DNA from: Proteobacteria bacterium UBA1278
GTDB lineage: Bacteria; Pseudomonadota; Gammaproteobacteria; Comchoanobacterales; Comchoanobacteraceae
DNA: 30,559 bases
NCBI GenBank assembly: GCA_002308435.1
Contig: DBUY01000055.1
Coordinates: forward strand, 1-30,559
Direction of reading: 5' to 3'
The position numbers and the translations under genes were made by a program. This document shows, one piece after another, positions 23,269 to 30,559 of this stretch. The first letter of the stretch is position 1; every line of letters begins with the position of its first letter. Below the pieces are notes generated by a model, which did not search any database, was not told where the DNA came from, and saw only the letters and a list, made by a program, of their open reading frames with translations.

Positions 23269-24291
23269 ATGCCCAACCACCAATTGGAAACAAACACGGC
23301 AGAGATAAAATCCGTCCTTGGAATAACTTGTCCAGAAAGCGAGGATAGCACAGTTAAAATCACTGAGCTTTCCTCGCTGGCGCATGCCACAAGCACTTCT
23401 CTGTGCTTTTGCACAGAACGAATGCAAAAGGCACTCAAGACAACAAAAGCCGGCGCAGTAATCTTGTCAAGACAGCTCGCTGAGATCTACTCTGGGGCTG
23501 CAGAGAAGATTGTGCACGAAAACCCAACGCATGCATTTGCTCAACTGTTAGCACACTTTTATGCAGAAACAATACCTAAGATAGGTGTTAGCTCAACAGC
23601 AGTTTGTGACCCAAGTGCTATAATTCATCAAAGCGCGTACATTGGACCGAATGTTGTCATCGGCGCAGAAACTGAAATTAAAGCAGGCGCGATCATTCAC
23701 GCAGGTACTGTGATTGGGAAACGAGTAGTTGTTGACGAGAAGACACGAATCCACCCTAATGTCACCGTCTATGATGGTGTCACGATTGGTGCACGCTGTA
23801 TTATTCACAGTAGCGCAGTGATTGGCTCAGATGGGTTTGGCTATGCGATACATCAACAGATCTGGCAGAAAATCCCACACATTGGCTCTGTGCGTATACA
23901 TGATGCAGTCGAAATTGGGGCTAATACATGCATTGATCGGGGTATGCTGGATAACACCATTATTGGAACTGGAACAAAAATAGATAATCATGTGCACATA
24001 GCGCACAATGTCGTTCTTGGTGCGCATTGTGCAATTGCAGGGTGTGTAGGCATTGCGGGTTCGACGACTATCGGCAATCACGTGCGTATTGGCGGATGCG
24101 TCGGTGTGAATGGGCAAATTACGATTTGTGACCATGCAGTGATTGGGGGTGGAACAAACGTAACTGGCCATGTCAAGACACCAGGCCTGTACGTGGGTAT
24201 TATGCCAATCCAGCCACATAAAAACTGGGCAAAAGCATCACTGGCAATTAAGAAACTTGGACAAACAATGACACATAAGAGTAGCGAATGA
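23269..24291 (+). CDS. lpxD: UDP-3-O-(3-hydroxyacyl)glucosamine N-acyltransferase LpxD
   Basis: LpxD adds the second hydroxyacyl chain in lipid A synthesis, using acyl-ACP. The 340-residue protein has an N-terminal uridine-binding domain (about 1-105) and a left-handed beta helix of hexapeptide repeats (about 108-300, for example YIGPNVVIGAETEIKAGA). The catalytic His is His246 in HIAHNVV, matching E. coli His239. The stop overlaps the fabZ start (ATGA, 24288-24291). It follows skp by 18 nt. Confidence 0.96.
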   Translation: MPNHQLETNTAEIKSVLGITCPESEDSTVKITELSSLAHATSTSLCFCTERMQKALKTTKAGAVILSRQLAEIYSGAAEKIVHENPTHAFAQLLAHFYAETIPKIGVSSTAVCDPSAIIHQSAYIGPNVVIGAETEIKAGAIIHAGTVIGKRVVVDEKTRIHPNVTVYDGVTIGARCIIHSSAVIGSDGFGYAIHQQIWQKIPHIGSVRIHDAVEIGANTCIDRGMLDNTIIGTGTKIDNHVHIAHNVVLGAHCAIAGCVGIAGSTTIGNHVRIGGCVGVNGQITICDHAVIGGGTNVTGHVKTPGLYVGIMPIQPHKNWAKASLAIKKLGQTMTHKSSE

Positions 24292-24740
24292 ACAACCTTA
24301 ATATTGATATTAAAAAATACTTACCACACAGATACCCATTTCTATTTGTCGACAAAGTGATTGAATTGAGCAAAGAACACATTGTTGCCATTAAAAATGT
24401 GTCACACAATGAGCCCTATTTCAATGGCCATTTTCCTAATGAGCCTATCATGCCAGGCGTTATTATTGTTGAAGCATTAGCCCAAGCCAGCGGGGTGTTA
24501 GCATTTACCTCAAGGGATAAGACACCCGCTGATGGCTTTGGCGTGTATCTAGTAAGTACTGATAAGGTCCGATTTAGACAGCCAGTATACCCTGGAGATC
24601 AATTACAACTACATGTATCTATCCACATAATCAAGCAGCGATTGTGGAAATTTAACTGTCGGGCTATAGTAGGTGATAAATTAGCCTGCTCCCTAGTTTT
24701 AGGCTGCGTCTTCAGGAAGATTGACAGTGAATCCCTCTAA
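24288..24740 (+). CDS. fabZ: 3-hydroxyacyl-ACP dehydratase FabZ
   Basis: FabZ removes water from 3-hydroxyacyl-ACP during fatty acid elongation and competes with LpxA for the hydroxyacyl pool. The 150-residue hot-dog protein has LPHRYPFLFVD, and the catalytic His48 and Glu62 in NGHFPNEPIMPGVIIVEALAQ. The start overlaps lpxD by 4 nt and the end overlaps lpxA by 14 nt, so the three are translationally linked. Confidence 0.97.
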   Translation: MNNLNIDIKKYLPHRYPFLFVDKVIELSKEHIVAIKNVSHNEPYFNGHFPNEPIMPGVIIVEALAQASGVLAFTSRDKTPADGFGVYLVSTDKVRFRQPVYPGDQLQLHVSIHIIKQRLWKFNCRAIVGDKLACSLVLGCVFRKIDSESL

Positions 24741-25575
24741 TCAAGTCCAGCCAACAATCGAAGCACTAAGAGATGCTGATAAAGCACATCATAGTGCTGG
24801 CTATATCCACCCATCGTCCATTGTTGAGCCTGGCGCAAAGATCCATGCATCAGTTAAGATAGGGCCGTTTTGCACGGTCGGAAAGCATGTCGAGCTTGGC
24901 CCTGGGTGTAAGTTAACCTCACATGTTGTGATCAGAGGGAACACAAAAGTTGGTGAAAATAATGTGTTTTACCAATTCTCGACGATTGGAGAGACACCAC
25001 CCGATAAAAAGTACGGTGGTGAACGCACACGACTGGAGATTGGTCATAACAATGTGTTTCGTGAGTGCATGACAGTCCATCTTGGTACCGTTCAAGGGGA
25101 TGGTCTGACGAGCATTGGCAGCAATAATTTATTTCTGGCATACACGCATATCGCACACGATTGTAAAGTTGGTGACCATGTCATATTCGCCAATAATGCC
25201 ACACTAGCCGGACATGTTAACATCGGCAATCATGTCAACCTCGGCGGATTTGTCAAAATAGCACAGTTCTGCACAGTGGGAGATTTTTCTTACATCGGAG
25301 GAGATTGCGGCATCTCTAAAGATATCCCCGCTTTTTTAAAGATTGCAAGAGCGCCTGAACGTCCAGCTGGACTCAACAGCGTCGGTATGGCCCGAGCAGG
25401 TATTGTCAAGGCAGATATTGCACTGATCAAAGAGGCATACCGTCTTGTCTATATGAGACGGTTCACAACCCATGAGGCTCTTTCTGCACTAGGCGAGCTA
25501 AACAAGACTAACAATCGATACCTTACTCAGTTTATTGAGAGTATTGAGGCAAGTCAGCGAGGAATTATTCGCTAA
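24727..25575 (+). CDS. lpxA: UDP-N-acetylglucosamine acyltransferase LpxA
   Basis: LpxA performs the first step of lipid A synthesis, moving a 3-hydroxyacyl group from ACP to UDP-GlcNAc. The protein has left-handed beta-helix repeats and the active site ECMTVHLGT, with His118 matching E. coli His125, though the usual HRGT reads HLGT. I chose the GTG at 24727 because AGGAAG (24714-24719) lies 7 nt upstream; the TTG at 24721 is immediately after that site and too close. The 282-residue product has about 20 extra N-terminal residues (rich in Gln, Asp and Ala) compared with E. coli (262). The conserved lpxB is not downstream but on the other strand 2.5 kb away. Confidence 0.95.
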   Translation: MNPSNQVQPTIEALRDADKAHHSAGYIHPSSIVEPGAKIHASVKIGPFCTVGKHVELGPGCKLTSHVVIRGNTKVGENNVFYQFSTIGETPPDKKYGGERTRLEIGHNNVFRECMTVHLGTVQGDGLTSIGSNNLFLAYTHIAHDCKVGDHVIFANNATLAGHVNIGNHVNLGGFVKIAQFCTVGDFSYIGGDCGISKDIPAFLKIARAPERPAGLNSVGMARAGIVKADIALIKEAYRLVYMRRFTTHEALSALGELNKTNNRYLTQFIESIEASQRGIIR

Positions 25576-25576
25576 C

Positions 25577-25604
25577 AGCAGTCAGCATGATCGAGACTGC
25601 TTTC
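25577..25604 (+). terminator. Possible weak terminator after lpxA
   Basis: AGCAGTC (25577-25583) and GACTGCT (25595-25601) form a 7-bp stem with an 11-nt loop just past the lpxA stop, but only three Ts follow (25601-25603). Confidence 0.4.
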
Positions 25605-25621
25605 AACAAGAGGATTTTCAT

Positions 25622-25645
25622 AAAACGGGCGACCGAAGTTGCCCG
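25622..25645 (-). terminator. Intrinsic terminator of the minus-strand operon, C(UUCG)G tetraloop
   Basis: Read on the minus strand, the arms CGGGCAAC and GTCGCCCG (one G-U pair) close a UUCG tetraloop with a C-G closing pair (25645-25626), followed by four Ts (25625-25622). This is a typical stable Rho-independent terminator, about 117 bp after the slipin stop. Confidence 0.75.
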
Positions 25646-25761
25646 CTAATATCTACTAACAATATCAATGGAATCATCACAGAATCCTATAACGATATCT
25701 CAACAGAAACCAATGAGTAAAGTATTAGTCTCAATCTGCTAAATACGCAGTCAGCCAAGTG

Positions 25762-26550
25762 TTATTCTTCACTCTTCTTTTTCTCAACCTTCTTCTTTCC
25801 AGTTGCCGCACTCACCACTTGCTGAAAGCCCTCCATAAAGCTCATCGGTATGGGGAAGAGTATAGTGGATGACTTGTGATCGGTGATTTCACTAACAGTT
25901 TGTAGGTAACGTAGCTGGATGGCTTGCGGTTGAGTTGAGAGTACATCCGCAGCATGACGAATCTTTTCAGCAGCCTGGTACTCACCTTCGGCGAGAATCA
26001 CCTTGGCACGACGAGTCCGCTCGGCTTCGGCCTGCTTAGCCATGGCTCTCACCATGGTTTCATCAAGATCAACATCTTTGATTTCTACAGCAGTGACTTT
26101 AACGCCCCACGGATCAGTTTGATCATCAAGCGTTTTTTGCATTTCATGGTTAAGTTTATCACGCTCCGAGAGGATTTGATCAAGGTCATGTTGACCGAGA
26201 ATGGCGCGCAGACTTGTCTGAGCAAGCTGGCTTGTCGCATCGTAGTAGTTTTCTACTTGAATAACTGCATTACGAGGGTCCATTACACGGAAATAGACAA
26301 CAGCATTTACCTTAGTGGTGACGTTATCCTTAGTGATTATATCCTGGGTAGGTACGTCCATGACAACTGTTCGCAGATCGACACGAATCATCTCCTGGAG
26401 ACCACGGATTACGATGATAAGACCTGGGCCTTTTACCTTCCAAAAGCGTCCAAGGGTGAAAATCACACCCCGCTCGTATTCTTTGAGAATATTAATGAAC
26501 GATAGCAGAAACATCAATATGATGATGAAAGCAAAAAAGAAAAATGGCAT
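25762..26550 (-). CDS. Slipin (stomatin/prohibitin-family membrane protein)
   Basis: This 262-residue protein has one N-terminal hydrophobic segment (about 1-20), then an SPFH/Band 7 domain (about 23-180) with KEYERGVIFTLGRFWKVKGPGL and DVPTQDIITKDNVTTKVNAVVYF, and a helical region (RAMAKQAEAERTRRAKVI) typical of slipins. Slipins are thought to organise membrane microdomains and often pair with an NfeD-type protease, as here. The C-terminus is a basic, Lys-rich tail (KKKVEKKKSEE). A strong ribosome binding site (AGGAGG, 26564-26559) lies 8 nt before the ATG, 20 nt after the nfeD stop. Confidence 0.94.
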   Translation of the reverse strand: MPFFFFAFIIILMFLLSFINILKEYERGVIFTLGRFWKVKGPGLIIVIRGLQEMIRVDLRTVVMDVPTQDIITKDNVTTKVNAVVYFRVMDPRNAVIQVENYYDATSQLAQTSLRAILGQHDLDQILSERDKLNHEMQKTLDDQTDPWGVKVTAVEIKDVDLDETMVRAMAKQAEAERTRRAKVILAEGEYQAAEKIRHAADVLSTQPQAIQLRYLQTVSEITDHKSSTILFPIPMSFMEGFQQVVSAATGKKKVEKKKSEE

Positions 26551-26570
26551 ATCAGTACCCTCCTAAAGAA

Positions 26571-27998
26571 TTACGAGTCAATCGGCTCAACAAAGAGTCG
26601 AATACCTCGAGTTTTTTTGACAATAACATGCTGGCCACTACGTAGTGGTATCTCGGTCTCAGCCGAATAGACCGAACCATCACATGTCACCTGACCAACA
26701 TCATCAAACGCAACAACAACGCGCGCTTTCTTACCGATAAGTTCCGATCCCCCTGTCATTTGCGGCGCACGAAGAGAGCCAAACACAAAGTTTGTGATAA
26801 TAGAGAGTATGGTACCTGTCAGGATTGCCATTACACCAATAATGACCTTACTGACACTGTAAACGGGGTATAGGGTATCCAGTAAAAACACTGAGCCAAT
26901 AACAAATGCAATGAGCCCACCCAGTCCAAGCAGACCATAACTCGTCACAAAGGTCTCTGCAGCAATGAATATGATACCTAAAATAACCAAAAACAGCCCA
27001 GCGTAATTGATTGGCAGTAAATGCAAGCCATAACCGGCTAGGATGATACAAATAAAACCAAGAATCCCTGGAAACAAAGCACCGGGGCTATACAATTCAA
27101 ATAAAATGCCGTAAATCCCCGCGATCAGTAAAATATAGGTCACATTGGGGTCAGTGATTATACTGAGAAAATCATACCGCCAGCTCGGCTGCACTGTCGT
27201 GATCGATTGTCCTTTGGTATTTAACGTGACCGTTTCCCCCTTGATTTTTACTTGATAGCCATTGAGCTGCTGTAGTAGCTGGTCTAAATCATTACTCACA
27301 AAATTGATGATGTTCTTTTCTAAAGCTTCTCGCGCTGAAAAAGATGAACCAAGCGTAATCATTTCAACACCGAGCTTAGCGTTACGCTGGTTCATTTCTG
27401 CCATTGAACGCATGTATGCCGTCAAGTCTTCAATCGCTTTTTTCTGTGCAGTTGATGCTATCGGTGCCGGCACGTCCTTACCTGGTGCTGCATTATTCTC
27501 ACCTGCGGGTGTATTTGGTAAAGGCGCATCTGAGCCGAGCGGAATGGGCGACGCGGCGCCGATATTCGTACCAGGTGCCATGCTCGCGACATGGGCTGAG
27601 TAAACAATAAATGCACCTGCACTGGCCGCGTAGCTTCCAGATGGGGATACATAGACAGCGACAGGTGTATTTGATGAAAGGATTTCTTTAGTCATCTCGC
27701 GCATGCTGGATACTAAGCCACCTGGTGTATCGAGCTTCACAACAATTAATCCAGCACCAGCGCGCTGCGCTTTACGCATCGATGTTTTCAGATGATCGAA
27801 ACTCGCAGGGCCAATAGCAGCGTCGATCTCTATCACATAGACGGGGCTGGGGCGAGTCTCATTGCTAATAGGTGTATCACCGAATGCAAGTGGAAAAGAC
27901 AATAAGAAGATGCTCAATAAGAATGCTATTATTGCGCTAACTGTTGGTAACGCTTGTGAATTCCCTGAAGAAATACGCAATGAGAGTGAAGAGAGCAT
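26571..27998 (-). CDS. NfeD1-type membrane-bound serine protease (ClpP/SppA-like domain)
   Basis: This 475-residue protein has an N-terminal hydrophobic segment (about 17-39), a protease domain (about 52-240), transmembrane helices (about 275-405) and a C-terminal NfeD OB-fold domain (about 415-475). The catalytic Ser is Ser126 in SYAASAGAF; the dyad Lys fits Lys187 in AQKKAIEDLTAYMRS, aligned from memory to Lys138 of Pyrococcus PH1510 by the AYxRSxA spacing. These proteases cleave stomatin-like partners, and the partner slipin gene follows directly. A possible promoter, TTGACT-17-TAATCT read on the minus strand, overlaps the end of lpxB. Confidence 0.92.
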   Translation of the reverse strand: MLSSLSLRISSGNSQALPTVSAIIAFLLSIFLLSFPLAFGDTPISNETRPSPVYVIEIDAAIGPASFDHLKTSMRKAQRAGAGLIVVKLDTPGGLVSSMREMTKEILSSNTPVAVYVSPSGSYAASAGAFIVYSAHVASMAPGTNIGAASPIPLGSDAPLPNTPAGENNAAPGKDVPAPIASTAQKKAIEDLTAYMRSMAEMNQRNAKLGVEMITLGSSFSAREALEKNIINFVSNDLDQLLQQLNGYQVKIKGETVTLNTKGQSITTVQPSWRYDFLSIITDPNVTYILLIAGIYGILFELYSPGALFPGILGFICIILAGYGLHLLPINYAGLFLVILGIIFIAAETFVTSYGLLGLGGLIAFVIGSVFLLDTLYPVYSVSKVIIGVMAILTGTILSIITNFVFGSLRAPQMTGGSELIGKKARVVVAFDDVGQVTCDGSVYSAETEIPLRSGQHVIVKKTRGIRLFVEPIDS

Positions 27999-28050
27999 AG
28001 TGAGACGATAATCAGCTATTTTTACAGATTAGGCTTTACAAGGTCCAAAG

Positions 28051-29187
28051 TCAAGAATGGGTTAGTATCTTAGTGACAACTTCGCCAATTGGCATACAAT
28101 CATCTCGCTCAGTCATTTGTTGAGCAAGTCGTTCAAGGTGTGAAAGTTGACGCTGGCGGTGGACACCGTCCTTTAACAACTGGATCATTGAATTACAAAT
28201 ATGTTTCGGTTGGCAATGGTGTTGCAGGAGTTCAGGTACTGCTAAGCAGTTTAAAATGAGGTTTGGTAAACCAAACCACTTTGCGCGAAACAATAATTTG
28301 CCAATACAATAATTAATCCAATTAGCGCGATACACGATGACCATCGGAACAGTCAGCATCGCACACTCGAATGATGCTGTACCTGAGCATACGAGCGCTG
28401 CACGACAACTTTTTAGGTGGGCAAGCTTATTTTCAGTGACTACAGATAGCGGGATGCATTCTGACCAGTGGTCTGTAATCTGTTCTATCAATGCCAACTT
28501 GGATGGTTCAGCACAAATCACGTCAATTTGGTAATTCGGGTTGTTTTGGACGATAAGATACACAGATTTCAGCATGATTGGTAACACATGGCGTATCTCT
28601 TGCTCACGGCTACCCGGCAGCAGTGCGATGCGGTGCTGAGTTCCGCTATGCTGAGAGGACGGATTGATACATCTGATTTTTTCGATAAACGGGTGTTGGA
28701 TGAGAAAGGATTCAATAGCGTGTCGCTTGAAAAAATCACTCTCAAAAGGGTATATGGGCGCCACCCATTTCACGTAACGCTTAATTTTCTTGAGCCGCCA
28801 CTGGCCCCAAGCCCACACTTTAGGAGGGATAAAGTATAAGACGGGGATACGGCACTCAGAAGCAATCCGGGCGACACGTAGATTCAATCCACCGTAGTCA
28901 ATGAGTATCAGTAAGTCTGGTGGGCATTGAGTTAAGTTTTGTTTGATTGTATCAAGCAACCGCCGAAAGTGTACAATATTCGAAATAACTTGTGTCAACG
29001 CCATAACCGCTTTGGGTTGACAATTTGACCATTGTTTAAGGCCTGCGGCTTGTGTTCGCTGTCCAGAGATGCCTTCAAATAACGCATTGGGCATGACAGA
29101 TTTCAACTGTTCCACAACGTCGACTGCATAGCTATCCCCAGAAAGCTCGCCAGAGATGATTGCGATGCGTGATGCAGGCTTATTCAT
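28051..29187 (-). CDS. lpxB: Lipid A disaccharide synthase LpxB
   Basis: LpxB joins UDP-2,3-diacylglucosamine to lipid X to form the lipid A disaccharide, at the inner membrane surface. The 378-residue protein, near the E. coli length (382), has SGELSGD at the start, Asp97 in LIDYGGLN (E. coli Asp98 in IDAPDFN), FIPPKVWAWGQWR (usually SPSVWAWR), LLPGSREQEI with Arg194 (E. coli Arg201), and CSGTASFEC. The essential Asp and Arg are kept, so it should be active, but the flanking motifs are unusual for gammaproteobacteria. It overlaps the HAD gene by 8 nt and lies on the minus strand, separated from lpxA by nfeD and slipin. Confidence 0.93.
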   Translation of the reverse strand: MNKPASRIAIISGELSGDSYAVDVVEQLKSVMPNALFEGISGQRTQAAGLKQWSNCQPKAVMALTQVISNIVHFRRLLDTIKQNLTQCPPDLLILIDYGGLNLRVARIASECRIPVLYFIPPKVWAWGQWRLKKIKRYVKWVAPIYPFESDFFKRHAIESFLIQHPFIEKIRCINPSSQHSGTQHRIALLPGSREQEIRHVLPIMLKSVYLIVQNNPNYQIDVICAEPSKLALIEQITDHWSECIPLSVVTENKLAHLKSCRAALVCSGTASFECAMLTVPMVIVYRANWINYCIGKLLFRAKWFGLPNLILNCLAVPELLQHHCQPKHICNSMIQLLKDGVHRQRQLSHLERLAQQMTERDDCMPIGEVVTKILTHS

Positions 29188-29863
29188 CTGATTTTGAGGT
29201 GCTGAGCTCTTTCAAAATCGCATGCGGAGACTCAAAGCGAAACTTAAGATTCAACAAGGCATCGGAGTCCAGTTGACCATAGCCGTACTCAACCCAGCCC
29301 ATATCTATTCCACAGGCTTGCGCAAATTGGTAGTCCGTTTGGGTATCGCCAACCATCAAAAAGTCGCTTAGCGCATGGTCAGGTCGAGTAGGGAGAATAT
29401 GGTTGACAAACACGCCCGGGTCTGGTTTCGACGGATGTTGTAGCGAGTCACCATAAATTTCTGTAAAGAAAGAACGAATATGAAACGCATCGAGAGACCG
29501 CTGAATACTTTCGATGCTTTTATTACTCACGATCACCATCTCAATACCCTGATCAGACAACGCTTCCAGTAAATCTACAATACCAGGGTAAAGATCAGAG
29601 TGTGCAACATCAGATGCTTTGTAGGTTTCTCGATAATAGGTAGACCAGGTATCCAATGTGGCATCATCCAGTGGTCCCAACTCAGGATCGAGCTGGTAAA
29701 AAGAACCAATCAGATCAGGGCCAGACGACGCCATTTTTGCAATCGCGGCCTGTGACGGCACTGGACGCCCAAAATGTTCGAAGGTTTTCTGTAATGCGAT
29801 GACAATAGTTGCAATAGATGAGCAAAGCGTACCATCGAAGTCAAAGAGTATCGTTTGATACAT
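29180..29863 (-). CDS. HAD-superfamily phosphatase, phosphoglycolate phosphatase-like
   Basis: This 227-residue protein has all four HAD motifs: DFDGT (Asp8 nucleophile, Asp10), VSNK (motif II), SKPDPGVF with the motif III Lys, and MVGDTQTD (motif IV). The helical cap between motifs I and II (about 15-90) places it near phosphoglycolate phosphatase and related enzymes; the substrate cannot be fixed from sequence. Its last 8 nt overlap the lpxB start, so it is the first gene of an HAD-lpxB-nfeD-slipin unit. A good promoter lies just upstream (29891-29919, minus). Confidence 0.9.
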   Translation of the reverse strand: MYQTILFDFDGTLCSSIATIVIALQKTFEHFGRPVPSQAAIAKMASSGPDLIGSFYQLDPELGPLDDATLDTWSTYYRETYKASDVAHSDLYPGIVDLLEALSDQGIEMVIVSNKSIESIQRSLDAFHIRSFFTEIYGDSLQHPSKPDPGVFVNHILPTRPDHALSDFLMVGDTQTDYQFAQACGIDMGWVEYGYGQLDSDALLNLKFRFESPHAILKELSTSKSDE

Positions 29864-29890
29864 AACAATCCATGAGTCAGAGACAGACTG

Positions 29891-29919
29891 ATTCTAGTGC
29901 ATAACCTGTGAAATGGCAA
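29891..29919 (-). promoter_or_regulatory. Predicted promoter of the HAD-lpxB operon
   Basis: Read on the minus strand: TTGCCA (29919-29914), 17 bp, TAGAAT (29896-29891). Both hexamers match the consensus well and the -10 lies 28 bp before the HAD start codon. Confidence 0.65.
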
Positions 29920-29958
29920 CCAGATCTTAATCAGCTAGGGCATCTACCGAGAAAAAAC

Positions 29959-29988
29959 TTGCAGTACAACAAAAACATCTCTTATGCT
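29959..29988 (+). promoter_or_regulatory. Predicted promoter of rnhB
   Basis: TTGCAG (29959-29964), 18 bp, TATGCT (29983-29988), followed by AGAGGT (30010-30014 region) as the ribosome binding site of rnhB. Confidence 0.5.
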
Positions 29989-30017
29989 AAACCACCCCAT
30001 AGCAACACAGAGGTAAA

Positions 30018-30559
30018 ATGGTAGCAAAAAAAACGAGTGAGATATCAGTTGGTATTGACGAAGTTGGTCGGGGTTGTTTGGCTGGTCCAGTCGTTGCCTG
30101 CGCAGTTATTTGGCCAAATTTAGACACATCTCAGGCCGATATCGATGACTCAAAAAAGTTGACCGATCGAGCACGCCGGCGGTCAGCCATTAAAATCACA
30201 CAATCTGCTGTATCGTGGGGTATTGGTATCTGCTCAGCAGAAGAGATTGATCGTATCAACATTCGTCAAGCAAGTCTTCTGGCGATGCGAAGAGCTGTTG
30301 AGAACTGTCCTAAAAAGCCTGAGAAAGCCTGGGTGGATGGTCACGATGACCCCGGTTTATGTATGCCGACTGAGACAATTATTCAAGGGGACGCCAAGGT
30401 GCCATTAATCGCCTGTGCAAGCATAGTTGCCAAAGTGTTTCGCGACGACATGATGGCGGCATATGCCAAAGAGTTCTCAGCGTATGGCTTTGGACAGCAC
30501 AAGGGGTACGGGACTCAGGCACATCTTGCCGCGCTCAAAACCTATGGCGTCTCGTCACT
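30018..30559 (+). CDS. rnhB: Ribonuclease HII (partial, 3' end outside window)
   Basis: RNase HII cuts RNA from RNA-DNA hybrids and single ribonucleotides in DNA. The first 180 residues are in the window. Visible are GIDEVGRGCLAGPVVACAV with catalytic Asp14 and Glu15, DDSKKL, VDG (Asp107), and ACASIVAKVFRDD with the last acidic ligand (Asp143), then the GFGQHKGYGTQAH substrate-binding segment. The gene runs off the right edge. AGAGGT lies about 4 nt before the ATG at 30018. rnhB follows lpxB in E. coli; here the two genes are divergent, so the neighbourhood is kept but lpxB is inverted. Confidence 0.95.
   Translation, partial: MVAKKTSEISVGIDEVGRGCLAGPVVACAVIWPNLDTSQADIDDSKKLTDRARRRSAIKITQSAVSWGIGICSAEEIDRINIRQASLLAMRRAVENCPKKPEKAWVDGHDDPGLCMPTETIIQGDAKVPLIACASIVAKVFRDDMMAAYAKEFSAYGFGQHKGYGTQAHLAALKTYGVSS

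Noticed and set aside
25954..26505. 183-residue open frame antisense to slipin
   Set aside because: It overlaps a clearly conserved gene, lacks motifs and has no promoter or ribosome binding site.
27362..27384. Loss of the catalytic lysine in NfeD
   Set aside because: In the RNAKLGVEM segment Glu stands where I first expected Lys, but alignment by the AYxRSxA spacing shows that the dyad lysine lies earlier and is kept as Lys187.
1..30559. CRISPR arrays, insertion sequences, prophage genes
   Set aside because: No regularly spaced repeats, transposase motifs or phage genes were seen on reading through the window.

Overview
This 30.6 kb window is a dense housekeeping segment from a gammaproteobacterium of moderate-to-low GC. 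The evidence is gene content and order: pepP-ubiH-ubiI, 6S RNA next to the 5-formyltetrahydrofolate cyclo-ligase gene, rpsB-tsf-pyrH-frr-uppS-cdsA, and bamA-skp-lpxD-fabZ-lpxA. The short LuxR-type regulator and the divergence of many enzymes recall Legionellales-like lineages, but the family assignment is a guess. No phage, transposon, CRISPR array, rRNA or tRNA was seen.

Layout. 1-1643: the C-terminus of FtsH, then glmM. 1760-5378: a promoter with an 18-bp palindrome, then the overlapping pepP-ubiH-ubiI operon. 5463-6642: a small secreted six-cysteine protein and dapB. 6688-9363: an MFS transporter, a LuxR-type regulator on the minus strand, and a divergently transcribed 2OG-Fe(II) oxygenase. 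9387-10147: the 6S RNA gene (ssrS) and its partner ygfA. 10196-12891: an L,D-transpeptidase and dut on the minus strand, divergent from wrbA and a cytochrome b561 gene. 12957-18114: rpsB, tsf, pyrH, frr, uppS and cdsA, behind a good sigma70 promoter and a structured rpsB leader. 18115-20236: two long non-coding stretches flanking a flavin amine oxidase, at the place where dxr and/or rseP usually sit. 20237-25575: bamA, skp, lpxD, fabZ and lpxA. 25622-29919: a minus-strand unit of HAD phosphatase, lpxB, nfeD and slipin, closed by a UUCG-loop terminator. 30018-end: the start of rnhB.

How the genes work together. Much of the window serves the cell envelope: GlmM (UDP-GlcNAc precursor), DapB (diaminopimelate), the L,D-transpeptidase (peptidoglycan or lipoprotein cross-links), UppS (lipid carrier), CdsA (phospholipid), BamA/Skp (outer-membrane proteins), and LpxD/FabZ/LpxA/LpxB (lipid A and fatty acids). 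The rest serves translation (S2, EF-Ts, Frr), nucleotide supply (PyrH, Dut), ubiquinone synthesis (UbiH, UbiI) and RNA-level regulation (6S RNA, S2 leader).

The least ordinary features are: ribosomal protein S2 with a Lys/Ala/Thr-rich tail of about 160 residues; the amine oxidase in the dxr/rseP slot; lpxB inverted and separated from lpxA; the orphan six-cysteine secreted protein; and several regulatory structures, namely the pepP palindrome, the overlapping -35 elements between wrbA and the L,D-transpeptidase, and the rpsB leader. I did not find a clearly new multi-gene system. The region is mostly core genome with local rearrangements.
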